Assembly (NCBI GenBank): GCA_033763845.1
Contig: JANRJR010000066.1
Location: 1-64,000 of the forward strand
Source: DASZBR01 sp033763845
Lineage (GTDB): Bacteria; Pseudomonadota; Gammaproteobacteria; DASZBR01
DNA: 64,000 nucleotides
Direction: 5' to 3'
Each line of letters starts with the position of its first letter. Position 1 is the stretch's first letter. The notes beneath the pieces are model-generated. The model made no database searches, was not told the DNA's origin, and saw only the letters and a program-made list of their open reading frames with translations. A program made the position numbers and the translations under genes. Shown one piece after another: positions 17,300-26,723 of this stretch.

Positions 17300-19872
17300 T
17301 TCTTTAATGTCAGTTTATCCACTTTAAAGTCTACTTTTACAGCATCACCAGCCTGGAATTTACCTTCTAATATGTCTTTCGACAAGGGATTTTCTAACAA
17401 TTGTTGAATGGTCCTCTTCAAAGGACGCGCACCGAACACCGGGTCATACCCTGCTTCAGCAAAATGATCCAATGCTTTCTCAGATACTGATAATTTAATA
17501 TCCTTATCTGCAAGACGTTTTTGTAAATGCGCAATTTGAATCGTCGCGATATTTCGAATTTGATCTTTTTCCAAGGGATGAAATACGACACATTCGTCTA
17601 ACCGATTAATAAATTCGGGTCTGAAATGTTGGGCAACGATATTCATCACCGCTTCTTTCATCGCAGGATAATTTTTCTCACTCGCTAAATCTTGAATAAC
17701 TTGCGAACCCAAATTTGATGTCATCACTATTACAGTATTTCTGAAATCTACAGTTCGACCTTGACCATCGGTTAATCGCCCATCATCTAAAACCTGCAAT
17801 AAAATATTAAACACATCATGATGAGCCTTCTCTATTTCGTCTAATAATATTAAAGAATAGGGGCGGCGACGCACGGCTTCCGTTAAATATCCACCCTCTT
17901 CGTAACCGACATATCCTGGAGGCGCACCAATTAATTTCGCGACGGAATGTTTTTCCATGAATTCAGACATATCAATTCTGACCATAGCATCTTCGGTGTC
18001 GAATAAAAATGACGCTAACGCTTTGCATAATTCTGTTTTACCCACTCCAGTAGGTCCCAAAAACATAAACGATCCAATCGGTCGGTTCGGGTCAGATAAT
18101 CCTGCGCGTGATCTTCTAATAGCATTTGAAACGATATTTACAGCTTCATCTTGGCCTATTACACGCGCATGCAAATACTCTTCCATTTTTAATAATTTTT
18201 CGCGTTCGCCTTCCAGCATTTTAGATACGGGAATATGCGTCCACTTTGAAACAACTTCAGCAATTTCTTCATCGGTTACTCTGTTTCGTAATAAATGTTT
18301 TTCTTGTTTTTCTGCTTTCATGGCAGCTTGCAATTGCTTTTCCAATTCTGGAATTTTGCCGTATTGAATTTCAGACATTTTTGTTAAATCCGTTTTTCTT
18401 CGCGCCGTTTCAAGATCCATTTTCGCTTGTTCTAATTGTTCTTTAATATGTTGCGTGCCTTGCAGGGATGCTTTTTCGGCTTTCCAAATTTCTTCTAAAT
18501 CCGCATATTCGCGCTCTAATTTTTTAATTTCTGTTTCCAATAATTCAAACCGTTTTTTAGAGGCGGGATCTGTCTCTTTTTTAAGCGCTTCGCGTTCTAT
18601 TTTTAATTGAATTAGTCTTCGCTCTAATTTATCCATCGATTCCGGCTTGGAATCAATTTCCATACGAATTCGGCTTGCCGCTTCATCAATTAAATCAATC
18701 GCCTTATCTGGCAAATTTCTGTCAGTTATATAACGATGCGATAAAGTTGCTGCTGCAACAATTGCAGGATCAGTAATTTCCACACCGTGATGCACTTCAT
18801 ATTTTTCTTTTAATCCACGTAATATTGCAATCGATCCTTCAACACTGGGTTCTTCAACCAGTACTTTTTGAAAGCGCCTTTCTAAAGCAGCATCTTTTTC
18901 TATGTATTGTCTAAACTCATTTAACGTTGTTGCGCCAATACAATGTAATTCTCCGCGTGAAAGCGCAGGCTTTAACATATTTCCCGCATCCATCGAGCCT
19001 TCCGCTTTTCCTGCACCCACCATGGTATGAATTTCATCTATAAATAAAATAATTTGGCCTTCTTGCTTTGTAATATCTTTAATGACTGCCTTTAATCTTT
19101 CTTCAAATTCGCCTCTGAATTTAGTCCCTGCAATTAATGCGCCCATATCCAAAGACAATAGTTTTTTATTTTTTAATCCATCGGGAACTTCGCCATTTAC
19201 AATACGCTGCGCTAGACCTTCGACAATAGCCGTTTTACCCACACCCGGCTCGCCGATTAATACAGGATTATTTTTTGTGCGGCGTTGCAACACTTGAATA
19301 ACACGACGAATTTCATCGTCACGACCAATCACAGGATCTAACTTATGTTTTTTCGCTCTTTCCGTCAGATCGACAGTATATTTAGACAAAGCACCGCGTT
19401 GCTCTTCTGCACTTTGTTCTGTCACATTTTCCCCGCTTCGCATTTGTTGAATCGCATTTTCCAAGGCCGCTTTATGCACGCCTGCTTTTTTAAATACAGA
19501 ACCCAACACACCCGTATCATCACAACCTGCCAATAAAAACCATTCACTCGATATATATTGATCTTTATGCTGCTGTGCATATTTATCCGTTAAATTTAAT
19601 AGGCGATTTAAATCATTGGATACTTCGATACGTCCGGGAGTACTACTTTCCACTTGCGGCAATTGTGAAATTGCGGAATCTAAATTCTTTTCTAAATTAA
19701 TAGTATCTATATTGGCTTTCGTAAATAATGGCTTTGCACTTCCACCGTCTTGATTCAATAGCGCAGACATCACATGCACAGGTTCAATAAAAGGATTGTC
19801 GCGACCAACCGCAAGTGATTGTGCATCACTCAACGCTTCTTGAAATTTGGTGGTTAATTTATCCGCCCGCAT
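17296..19872 (-). CDS. clpB: Protein disaggregase ClpB
   Basis: Hsp100 hexameric disaggregase working with DnaK. 858 residues: N domain (1-145), first AAA+ module with Walker A GEPGVGKT (207-214) and ILFIDEIHTMVGAG, the long coiled-coil middle domain (about 405-530) that distinguishes ClpB from ClpA, second AAA+ module with GPTGVGKT (about residue 600) and LILLDEIEKAH, and the C-terminal domain. GGAG precedes the ATG. A sigma-32-like promoter and a REP doublet lie upstream. Confidence 0.97.
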   Translation of the reverse strand: MRADKLTTKFQEALSDAQSLAVGRDNPFIEPVHVMSALLNQDGGSAKPLFTKANIDTINLEKNLDSAISQLPQVESSTPGRIEVSNDLNRLLNLTDKYAQQHKDQYISSEWFLLAGCDDTGVLGSVFKKAGVHKAALENAIQQMRSGENVTEQSAEEQRGALSKYTVDLTERAKKHKLDPVIGRDDEIRRVIQVLQRRTKNNPVLIGEPGVGKTAIVEGLAQRIVNGEVPDGLKNKKLLSLDMGALIAGTKFRGEFEERLKAVIKDITKQEGQIILFIDEIHTMVGAGKAEGSMDAGNMLKPALSRGELHCIGATTLNEFRQYIEKDAALERRFQKVLVEEPSVEGSIAILRGLKEKYEVHHGVEITDPAIVAAATLSHRYITDRNLPDKAIDLIDEAASRIRMEIDSKPESMDKLERRLIQLKIEREALKKETDPASKKRFELLETEIKKLEREYADLEEIWKAEKASLQGTQHIKEQLEQAKMDLETARRKTDLTKMSEIQYGKIPELEKQLQAAMKAEKQEKHLLRNRVTDEEIAEVVSKWTHIPVSKMLEGEREKLLKMEEYLHARVIGQDEAVNIVSNAIRRSRAGLSDPNRPIGSFMFLGPTGVGKTELCKALASFLFDTEDAMVRIDMSEFMEKHSVAKLIGAPPGYVGYEEGGYLTEAVRRRPYSLILLDEIEKAHHDVFNILLQVLDDGRLTDGQGRTVDFRNTVIVMTSNLGSQVIQDLASEKNYPAMKEAVMNIVAQHFRPEFINRLDECVVFHPLEKDQIRNIATIQIAHLQKRLADKDIKLSVSEKALDHFAEAGYDPVFGARPLKRTIQQLLENPLSKDILEGKFQAGDAVKVDFKVDKLTLKK

Positions 19873-19896
19873 AACCTCTCCTCAATAAAAATTCTC

Positions 19897-19948
19897 TGTA
19901 GGAACGAGGCAATGCCTCGCCCGGATTGGGCATGGCCCAATCCCTACA
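19897..19948. repeat. REP doublet (REPIN-like) in the clpB leader
   Basis: Two adjacent hairpins, CGAGGC/GCCTCG and GGATTGGGC/GCCCAATCC, enclosed by TGTAGG and CCCTACA. The ends match the GTAGG...CG and CG.CCC pattern of the REPs around the RAYT at 12 kb, so it looks like a family member. It would be transcribed in the clpB 5' leader. Confidence 0.65.
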
Positions 19949-19959
19949 ATTAATTAATA

Positions 19960-19987
19960 AAATAGGGGCGGATAGAATAAAATCAAG
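19960..19987 (-). promoter_or_regulatory. Candidate heat-shock (sigma-32) promoter of clpB
   Basis: On the minus strand CTTGATT (19987-19981), 12 bases, then CCCCTATTT (19968-19960), close to the sigma-32 consensus CTTGAAA / CCCCATNT. The -35 overlaps the histidine kinase stop codon. clpB is a classical sigma-32 gene, which supports the reading. Confidence 0.5.
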
Positions 19988-21500
19988 CGGCTAGTGTCGT
20001 TCTCACAAACGGCGACAATACTTCTCGCAATTGCGTAATCGTCACAGGCTTTAAAAGATACGCATCGATGTGACGTTCTTGAATTTCATCGATGGTTTCA
20101 CGATGTCCGCCTGCCGTTAACACAATAACGGGCAGAGAACTTTTTTCATCAGCACGTCCCCGAATTTCAGTGATAACGTCTAAGCCACTCATATCAGGCA
20201 ATCCAAGATCGGCAATTAACGCGACGTAAGAATTTTTATCGATTAATTTCAACCCAGCACGCCCACTGGAAGCAATGTCTGCCTCCAATCCCATTTCTGA
20301 CAATAACATTTTAATCACTTTCTGATTAATTAAGTGATCCTCGATGACCAAGATTTTACGGCTCGCTCCATGCGTTCTCAAAACCATATCCAGCTCTCCT
20401 TTGCGTTTCCAACGTGTCCATGAATCAATCAACGCTTCAGCAAACAAAATATATTTTGTTGCTTGAAGTACAGCATGATAACCATGCGAATAAGCTTGTT
20501 CCCGCTCTAATTCGGCATGTTCAGCATCCAGGGTAATCGCCAAAAATATTGGCTGAAATTGAGGATTCGCGTGCAACGCACGAGCAAAATACGACATATT
20601 CTGTGTTAATTTATGGCCCATCACGACAATCATGTGAGGAAGCTCAGCATTAGGTGTTTTTTGAAGCTTAAAAATGACTTCGCTTAATGGAACGATTTCA
20701 GATACTAAACGTGGAAATTGTAACTGCGCTTCAAGGTCATCCGCTAAAGATTCTTCAGACTCGACACCCCAAATACGTAACGACGATAATTCTTTCACGA
20801 CATGCTCACTTGCTATTTTATTAGTCACAGGTAACGTAAATGTTACACGCGTTCCCCTGTCAATTAAACTGGATATACTGATTTTTCCACCCATGGTTTC
20901 AACAAAATGGGTTGCAATCTTGAGACCTAATCCTAAACCAGTATCCTGTATTTTGTCTGAGTTAGAATCAATTCCCACACCTGTGTCGATGACCGACACT
21001 TCTAGCATTGGCGTTTTTCCTTTTGGCTGCCAAGAAGATGAAACCACGACATCAATTCGCCCAGATAAAGTATAGGTAAATGCATTCTCCAACACGTGAT
21101 TAAGCACTTGGCTTAAACGGTCCAGGTCAGCATACACAATAGGAGACGCTTCATCTTGATAATCAATATCAAACGCAATATTTTTTTCGCGGGCTATTTG
21201 TAAAAACGGATGCGCGACTTGCTTAAGCAAGGCCGGAAAATCAATCGCTCGAATATTAGACGACGTATCCCCTTTTTCGATTTGCATAAATTCAGATAAA
21301 GAATCCAACACGCGATCGAATTCAGCGTAGACCGCTTCAAGATTTTTTAGGTGTGGCTTTAACGCGACTGGAGAAATTTGTTGTTGAGATTGGATAGCTT
21401 GTCTGACCAACGAGGAAATGACGTGTGTCGTCCCGGTTGCCGCATTCAGTAGCGTTCGCGCACTGTGCTCAATCCGAGCATATAATCCTTTGCTATCCAT
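19983..21500 (-). CDS. Sensor-less hybrid histidine kinase/response regulator
   Basis: 505 residues, no transmembrane segment and no sensor domain: the protein begins directly with the dimerisation helix. HSARTLLNAATG at 12-23 aligns with the H-box HELRTPLNAILG, but the residue after the His is Ser rather than Glu and the Pro is Leu. HATPase: N box NHVLENAFTYT (134-144), DTGVGI (172-177), TGLGLGL (187-193). A degenerate receiver-like region follows (about 238-365), then a canonical receiver (381-500) with Glu387/Asp388, phosphoacceptor Asp431 in IADLGLPDMSG, and Lys484. Last gene of the operon after hldE; GGAG precedes the ATG. Input signal and partner unknown. Confidence 0.85.
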   Translation of the reverse strand: MDSKGLYARIEHSARTLLNAATGTTHVISSLVRQAIQSQQQISPVALKPHLKNLEAVYAEFDRVLDSLSEFMQIEKGDTSSNIRAIDFPALLKQVAHPFLQIAREKNIAFDIDYQDEASPIVYADLDRLSQVLNHVLENAFTYTLSGRIDVVVSSSWQPKGKTPMLEVSVIDTGVGIDSNSDKIQDTGLGLGLKIATHFVETMGGKISISSLIDRGTRVTFTLPVTNKIASEHVVKELSSLRIWGVESEESLADDLEAQLQFPRLVSEIVPLSEVIFKLQKTPNAELPHMIVVMGHKLTQNMSYFARALHANPQFQPIFLAITLDAEHAELEREQAYSHGYHAVLQATKYILFAEALIDSWTRWKRKGELDMVLRTHGASRKILVIEDHLINQKVIKMLLSEMGLEADIASSGRAGLKLIDKNSYVALIADLGLPDMSGLDVITEIRGRADEKSSLPVIVLTAGGHRETIDEIQERHIDAYLLKPVTITQLREVLSPFVRTTLAA

Positions 21501-21530
21501 AACAGCTCCATTAAAAAAGCAGCCTCGATC

Positions 21531-22958
21531 CTACTCCCCCTTCCCCATCTTTTCAATGGTAGTGGTAGTCGAATGGCCGGGAACAAGTGCTATTACACGG
21601 ACTTCACCGCCATTTTTTAAAACGGCCTTGTGGCCAGCAATCTCATTCACTTTATAATCTGCGCCTTTTACTAAAACATCTGGCAATAATTTGCCGATAA
21701 GACGTTCAGGCGTATCCTCACTAAAGGGCACCACCCAATCGACAGAAGATAACCCTAATAAAACTCCCATACGACTTTGCAATGAATTCAATGGTCTCTT
21801 GGAACCTTTAAGACGTTTTACTGAAGCATCATCGTTTACCGCAACAATTAATCGATCACCTAATTTTTTGGCTTCTTCTAAATAACGCACATGACCTAAA
21901 TGCAATAAATCAAAACATCCATTAGTCATCACCACTTTTTCACCATGTGCATGAGCATCTTGAATGGCGAGCAATGCTTCATCTTCTGTGACAACACCAC
22001 GATGACGCTCGTGTTCCGCTTGTAATGCACGCCGTAACTCATGTGGACTTACTGTTGCTGCCCCTAATTTTGTCACTACAATTCCTGCAGCAATATTCGA
22101 TAACAACATAGCTTCTTCAAGTGAAACACCGCTCGCCACACTTGCAGCTAAGACACTGATTACGGTATCACCTGCACCCGTAACGTCATACACTTCTTGT
22201 TTTTTTGCAGACAAATGATACGGTGGTTTTTTTAATTGCATTAATGACATACCTTCTTCACCACGCGTCACTAATAGTGCTTTTAAATTTAATGCCTGAA
22301 TTAATTGCATACCTTTTTGAACAATTTCTTCTTCGCTATGACATTTTCCAACTACTGCTTCGAATTCTTTTCGATTCGGTGTTAATAATGTCGCATTTTT
22401 ATAAATCGTATAATCTGACCCTTTAGGATCAATAAAAATGGGTACTTTTGCTTTATTCGCTAACGCAATAAATTTAGGCGCTTCACTCAGTACGCCTTTA
22501 CCATAATCAGATAACACAACCACCTGAGATTTTTTTAAATGCTTTTGGTAATTTTTTAATAGTGTAACAGGCGACACCCCTACAAAGCCTTCTTCAAAAT
22601 CCAAACGAATTAATTGTTGATGCAAACTCAACACGCGAACTTTGCTAATCGTGGGAATGGCTTTAACTCGCTGAAAACCTACGCCAATTTTTTTCTGCTT
22701 AAGTTGTTTTTCTAAACTGTCGGCTAGCTCATCATCACCCGTCATGCTTAATAAATTTACATGCGCGCCTAGCGAACGAATATTTAATGCCACGTTCGCT
22801 GCACCGCCTGGTAATTCCAACATGGATTTTACATGGACAACAGGAACAGGCGCCTCGGGAGAAATACGTGAAGTCGAACCGTACCAATACTTATCTAACA
22901 TGGTATCGCCCACCACTAAAACATTGGCTTTTTCATACTTCGGTAATTGGTGTGTCAT
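21531..22958 (-). CDS. hldE: Bifunctional heptose-7-phosphate kinase / heptose-1-phosphate adenylyltransferase
   Basis: Makes ADP-heptose for the LPS inner core: phosphorylates D-beta-D-heptose-7-phosphate at C1 and later adenylylates heptose-1-phosphate. 475 residues, the typical fused length. N-terminal ribokinase-type domain (VLVVGDTMLDKYWYGSTSR; GGAANVALN; DVTGAGDTVISVLAAS), C-terminal nucleotidyltransferase (TNGCFDLLHLGHVRYLEEAK with the HxGH motif). The start overlaps coaE by 4 bases. Confidence 0.96.
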   Translation of the reverse strand: MTHQLPKYEKANVLVVGDTMLDKYWYGSTSRISPEAPVPVVHVKSMLELPGGAANVALNIRSLGAHVNLLSMTGDDELADSLEKQLKQKKIGVGFQRVKAIPTISKVRVLSLHQQLIRLDFEEGFVGVSPVTLLKNYQKHLKKSQVVVLSDYGKGVLSEAPKFIALANKAKVPIFIDPKGSDYTIYKNATLLTPNRKEFEAVVGKCHSEEEIVQKGMQLIQALNLKALLVTRGEEGMSLMQLKKPPYHLSAKKQEVYDVTGAGDTVISVLAASVASGVSLEEAMLLSNIAAGIVVTKLGAATVSPHELRRALQAEHERHRGVVTEDEALLAIQDAHAHGEKVVMTNGCFDLLHLGHVRYLEEAKKLGDRLIVAVNDDASVKRLKGSKRPLNSLQSRMGVLLGLSSVDWVVPFSEDTPERLIGKLLPDVLVKGADYKVNEIAGHKAVLKNGGEVRVIALVPGHSTTTTIEKMGKGE

Positions 22959-23548
22959 ATAATCGTCCTGTATTTTTCATCCAATGCAATCACTTGTCTT
23001 CTTACTTTTTCGAGATCGCCGTCATTGATAATAACATCATTGGCCTTATGTAAACGTTCTTGGCGTTCTGATTGTGTCGTCATAATATTTTTTATTTCTA
23101 CTGCGGATAATTTATCTCGGTGTTTAACGCGCTCAATTTGCAATGCCTCCGGCGCATCAACGACTAAAATTCTGTTCACCAAATCTTCATGCTTATCTCG
23201 CGTTTCAATCAACAATGGAATACTAGCGATAATATATGGCGCAGAATTTTGTTGGGCGAATTTTTTTATGGCTTGATATACTAAAGGATGCAAAAGATTT
23301 TCAATAAAAATTTTATCCCGTGGTTCTGAAAATATTTTTTGACGTAATTTTGGCCTATCTAATTCGCCGTCTTTACTTAAAATAGTTTCACCAAAATGGT
23401 CAACAATTCTCGCTAAAGCAGGCGTGCCCGGCTTAACTAAATCTCGCGTAATATCATCGGCATCGATGACAGGCACACCCAGTTCTTTAAAATAATTTGC
23501 TACTGTAGACTTTCCAGAACCAATGCCACCTGTCAGTCCGACAATCAT
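22955..23548 (-). CDS. coaE: Dephospho-CoA kinase
   Basis: Last step of CoA biosynthesis: phosphorylates the 3'-OH of dephospho-CoA. 197 residues: P-loop GLTGGIGSGKST at the N-terminus, VIDADDITRDLV substrate region, LLHPLVYQAI, lid region RVKHRDKLSAVEI. It shares one base with the sucD stop (TAATG), so CoA supply is translationally linked to the CoA-dependent suc enzymes upstream. Confidence 0.95.
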   Translation of the reverse strand: MIVGLTGGIGSGKSTVANYFKELGVPVIDADDITRDLVKPGTPALARIVDHFGETILSKDGELDRPKLRQKIFSEPRDKIFIENLLHPLVYQAIKKFAQQNSAPYIIASIPLLIETRDKHEDLVNRILVVDAPEALQIERVKHRDKLSAVEIKNIMTTQSERQERLHKANDVIINDGDLEKVRRQVIALDEKYRTII

Positions 23549-24438
23549 TATGCTGTTGCTTTTATTTTTTTCAGTGCTTCAGCAACACCTTCGCCAATTT
23601 TGGCAGGCGAATGTACTGTCGTAATTCCAGCTGCTTCTAATGCGGCAAATTTTTCGGCAGCAGTTCCTTTTCCGCCAGAAATAATAGCGCCTGCATGTCC
23701 CATTCTTTTTCCGGGAGGAGCTGTAACACCCGCAATATATCCAACAACGGGTTTTGTTACGTGTTTTTTAATATATTCCGCGGCCTCTTCTTCTGCGGTA
23801 CCACCAATTTCACCGACCATCACAATCACTTTGGTTTGTGGATCTTTTTCAAATAAGGCTAATGCATCAATATGACTAGTACCGGGAATGGGATCACCAC
23901 CAATTCCGATACAGGTGCTTTGACCAAAACCTAAATCTGTCGTTTGTTTTACCGCTTCGTAGGTCAGTGTACCTGAACGCGAAACAATTCCAACAAATCC
24001 GGATTTGTGAATATGTCCTGGCATAATCCCGATTTTACATTCACCCGGTGTAATAATTCCTGGGCAATTTGGTCCAATTAATCTGGATTCGGAATTATTT
24101 TTCAAATAAACCTTAACATCCAACATATCGAGTACGGGAATGCCTTCCGTAATACAAACGATTAGTTTTATTCCTGCATCTGCCGCTTCTATGATGGAAT
24201 CTTTTGCAAATGGCGCGGGAACGTAAATTACCGTCGCATCACATTTGGTTTCGTTATACGCTTCACGAACCGTATTAAATACAGGCAAATTCAAATGTTT
24301 TTGTCCACCTTTTCCAGGAGTCACACCGCCGACCATTTTTGTTCCGTACGCAATCGCTTGCTCAGAATGAAACGTTCCTTGATTGCCGGTGAATCCCTGA
24401 CAAATGACTTTTGTATCTTTATTGACGAGAACGCTCAT
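23548..24438 (-). CDS. sucD: Succinyl-CoA synthetase subunit alpha
   Basis: CoA-binding and phosphohistidine subunit of the substrate-level phosphorylation step of the TCA cycle. 296 residues: CQGFTGNQGTFHSEQAIAYG (CoA loop), GPNCPGIITPGECKIGIMPG, SRSGTLTYEA and the active-site His in MGHAGAIISGGKGTA. Normal length. Shares one base with the end of sucC. Confidence 0.97.
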   Translation of the reverse strand: MSVLVNKDTKVICQGFTGNQGTFHSEQAIAYGTKMVGGVTPGKGGQKHLNLPVFNTVREAYNETKCDATVIYVPAPFAKDSIIEAADAGIKLIVCITEGIPVLDMLDVKVYLKNNSESRLIGPNCPGIITPGECKIGIMPGHIHKSGFVGIVSRSGTLTYEAVKQTTDLGFGQSTCIGIGGDPIPGTSHIDALALFEKDPQTKVIVMVGEIGGTAEEEAAEYIKKHVTKPVVGYIAGVTAPPGKRMGHAGAIISGGKGTAAEKFAALEAAGITTVHSPAKIGEGVAEALKKIKATA

Positions 24439-25604
24439 TATTTTCCTCCTACGGCTTTAACAATTTTTTGTGCCGCGTCTGTTAAACTTTCTGACGGCAT
24501 AATATTTAAACCACTGTCGCTTAATTTCTTTGCGCCTAAATCTGCGTTATTGCCTTCTAATCTGACAACAACCGGAACGCTGATACCCACTTCTTTCACC
24601 GCATCAATAATTCCGTCCGCAATTAAGTCACAGCGCACGATACCACCAAAGATATTCACTAAAATGCCTTTGACATTACTGTCCGACAAAATAATTTTAA
24701 AGGCTTCTTCCACGCGATCTTTAGTTGCACCACCACCCACGTCTAAGAAGTTTGCAGGCTGGCCACCACTTAGTTTCACAAGATCCATTGTCGCCATTGC
24801 TAAACCCGCGCCGTTCACCATACATCCAATATTGCCTTCTAATGCAACGTAATTTAATTCCCAATCACGCGCACGATTTTCGCGCTCATCTTCTTGTGAT
24901 GCATCACGCATCGCGCGTAATTTTGGCTGACGGTATAAGGCATTATCATCAATAACGATTTTGGCATCTAAACACGTTAAATTTCCGTCTTTTTTAATCA
25001 CTAATGGATTAATTTCTAAAATGCTTAAGTCATATTCTTTAAATAATTTTCCTAAACCAATCATAATTACAGTGAATTGTTTAATTTGATCAGCATTTAG
25101 TCCTAATGCAAATCCTAAATCTCTTGCTTGATAAGGCAACACACCAACTAAAGGATCAACAATGGCTTTGAGAATTTTTTCAGGATGCTTTTCAGCGACT
25201 TCTTCGATATCTACGCCGCCTTCAGTCGACGCCATAATCACAATACGTTGCGCACCCCTATCTAACACCGCACTTAAATATAATTCGCGTGCAATATCAC
25301 ACGGTTCTGCAATTAATACTTGATGAACAGGTTGGCCATTCGCATCCGTTTGAAATGTGACTAAGCGTGTACCCAATAATTTTCGAGCTATATTGGATAA
25401 GTCTTCTTTATTCGACACTAATTTCACGCCACCCGCCTTTCCTCGACCACCCGCATGCACTTGTGCTTTGACGACCCATTCTTTTCCACCTAATTTATCT
25501 GCAATGGCGATCGCTTCTTCCGTATTTTGTGCAATTTCCCCACGCGGAACGGGAATGCCAAATTCAGCGAGTAATTGTTTTGCTTGGTATTCGTGTAAAT
25601 TCAT
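24438..25604 (-). CDS. sucC: Succinyl-CoA synthetase subunit beta
   Basis: Nucleotide-binding subunit partnered with SucD. 388 residues, matching E. coli SucC: N-terminal MNLHEYQAKQLLAEFGIPVP, ATP-grasp region WVVKAQVHAGGRGKAGGVK, ILEINPLVIKKDGNLTCLDA, and C-terminal ligase domain with NIFGGIVRCDLIADGII. Three bases separate it from sucB. Confidence 0.97.
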   Translation of the reverse strand: MNLHEYQAKQLLAEFGIPVPRGEIAQNTEEAIAIADKLGGKEWVVKAQVHAGGRGKAGGVKLVSNKEDLSNIARKLLGTRLVTFQTDANGQPVHQVLIAEPCDIARELYLSAVLDRGAQRIVIMASTEGGVDIEEVAEKHPEKILKAIVDPLVGVLPYQARDLGFALGLNADQIKQFTVIMIGLGKLFKEYDLSILEINPLVIKKDGNLTCLDAKIVIDDNALYRQPKLRAMRDASQEDERENRARDWELNYVALEGNIGCMVNGAGLAMATMDLVKLSGGQPANFLDVGGGATKDRVEEAFKIILSDSNVKGILVNIFGGIVRCDLIADGIIDAVKEVGISVPVVVRLEGNNADLGAKKLSDSGLNIMPSESLTDAAQKIVKAVGGK

Positions 25605-25607
25605 TTC

Positions 25608-26723
25608 TTAAATCTCCAATAATAAGCGTGAAGGATCTTCTAATAACTCTTTTACAGTCACTAAAAATTGTACGGATTCTTTTCCATCGATCATGCGATG
25701 ATCATATGATAATGCGAGATACATCATAGGCCGAATTACAATTTGGCCATTCTCAACGATGGGTCTATCCTGAATTTTTTGCATGCCTAAAATCGCACTT
25801 TGCGGTGGATTTAAAATGGGAGTTGCCAATAACGAACCAAATACACCGCCGTTGGTAATCGTAAACGTTCCGCCTGTAATTTCTTCCATGGTTAATTGAT
25901 TATCACGCGCACGCTTACTGTAATTGGCGACTTGTTTTTCAATGTCTGCGAGAGATAATTGATCTGCATCACGAATCACAGGCACAACTAAACCTCTGTC
26001 TGTTGAAACCGCAACGCCGATATCATAATAGCCATGATAAACAATATCCGAACCATCAATAGATGCATTCACAGCCGGAAATTTCTTTAATGCTTCTACC
26101 ACCGCGCGCGTAAAAAACGACATAAATCCCAAACGAATACCGTGTAATTTTTCAAAAGAGTCTTTATATTTTGCACGTAAATTCATAATGGCTTGTAAAT
26201 TAACTTCATTGAATGTCGTCAAAATCGCTGCGTTGTGTTGTGCAGACAATAATCGTTCTGCGACTCGTGCACGTAGACGAGACATCGGCACGCGTTGCTC
26301 GGTTCGTGAACCAGTACTCTGCGAAGTAACAGAGGATAAACTTTTTTCGCCCGTTCCAACGGCTCGTCTTAAAGATGGACCTAATACTACATCTGATTTT
26401 TGTTCAGGCATTTTTTCAGCCGGTTTCTCTACAACTTTTTGAGGTGCTTTTGCAGCAGGAGCTGGAGCAGAAACAGCCGCTGCTTTACCCGCCTCGATAC
26501 TTCCCAACAATTCACCCGAATTCACTTTCGTTCCATTCGGCTTAGCAATATCTTTTAAGATACCGTCCGCTGCAGCAGGCACTTCAATCACCACTTTATC
26601 TGTTTCCAGATCAACGAGATTTTCATCACGCTTCACCGCATCACCCGGTTTTTTATGCCACGTTAATACCGTTGCATCAGCAACAGATTCTGGTAACGGT
26701 GGAACTTTAATTTCAATCGTCAT
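25608..26723 (-). CDS. sucB: 2-oxoglutarate dehydrogenase E2 (dihydrolipoyl succinyltransferase)
   Basis: Core of the 2-oxoglutarate dehydrogenase complex; transfers the succinyl group from lipoamide to CoA. 371 residues, slightly short: lipoyl domain 1-77 with the lipoylated Lys in DLETDKVVIEVPA, an Ala/Pro/Lys linker, peripheral subunit-binding domain (VLGPSLRRAVGTG, degenerate), and the catalytic domain with SYDHRMIDGKESVQFL carrying the catalytic His and Asp. The 4-base overlap with sucA indicates coupling. The E3 gene lpd is not present here. Confidence 0.96.
   Translation of the reverse strand: MTIEIKVPPLPESVADATVLTWHKKPGDAVKRDENLVDLETDKVVIEVPAAADGILKDIAKPNGTKVNSGELLGSIEAGKAAAVSAPAPAAKAPQKVVEKPAEKMPEQKSDVVLGPSLRRAVGTGEKSLSSVTSQSTGSRTEQRVPMSRLRARVAERLLSAQHNAAILTTFNEVNLQAIMNLRAKYKDSFEKLHGIRLGFMSFFTRAVVEALKKFPAVNASIDGSDIVYHGYYDIGVAVSTDRGLVVPVIRDADQLSLADIEKQVANYSKRARDNQLTMEEITGGTFTITNGGVFGSLLATPILNPPQSAILGMQKIQDRPIVENGQIVIRPMMYLALSYDHRMIDGKESVQFLVTVKELLEDPSRLLLEI

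Noticed and set aside
24295..24852. 185-residue plus-strand frame across the sucD/sucC junction
   Set aside because: Antisense to two highly conserved TCA genes; Ser/Pro-rich shadow composition.
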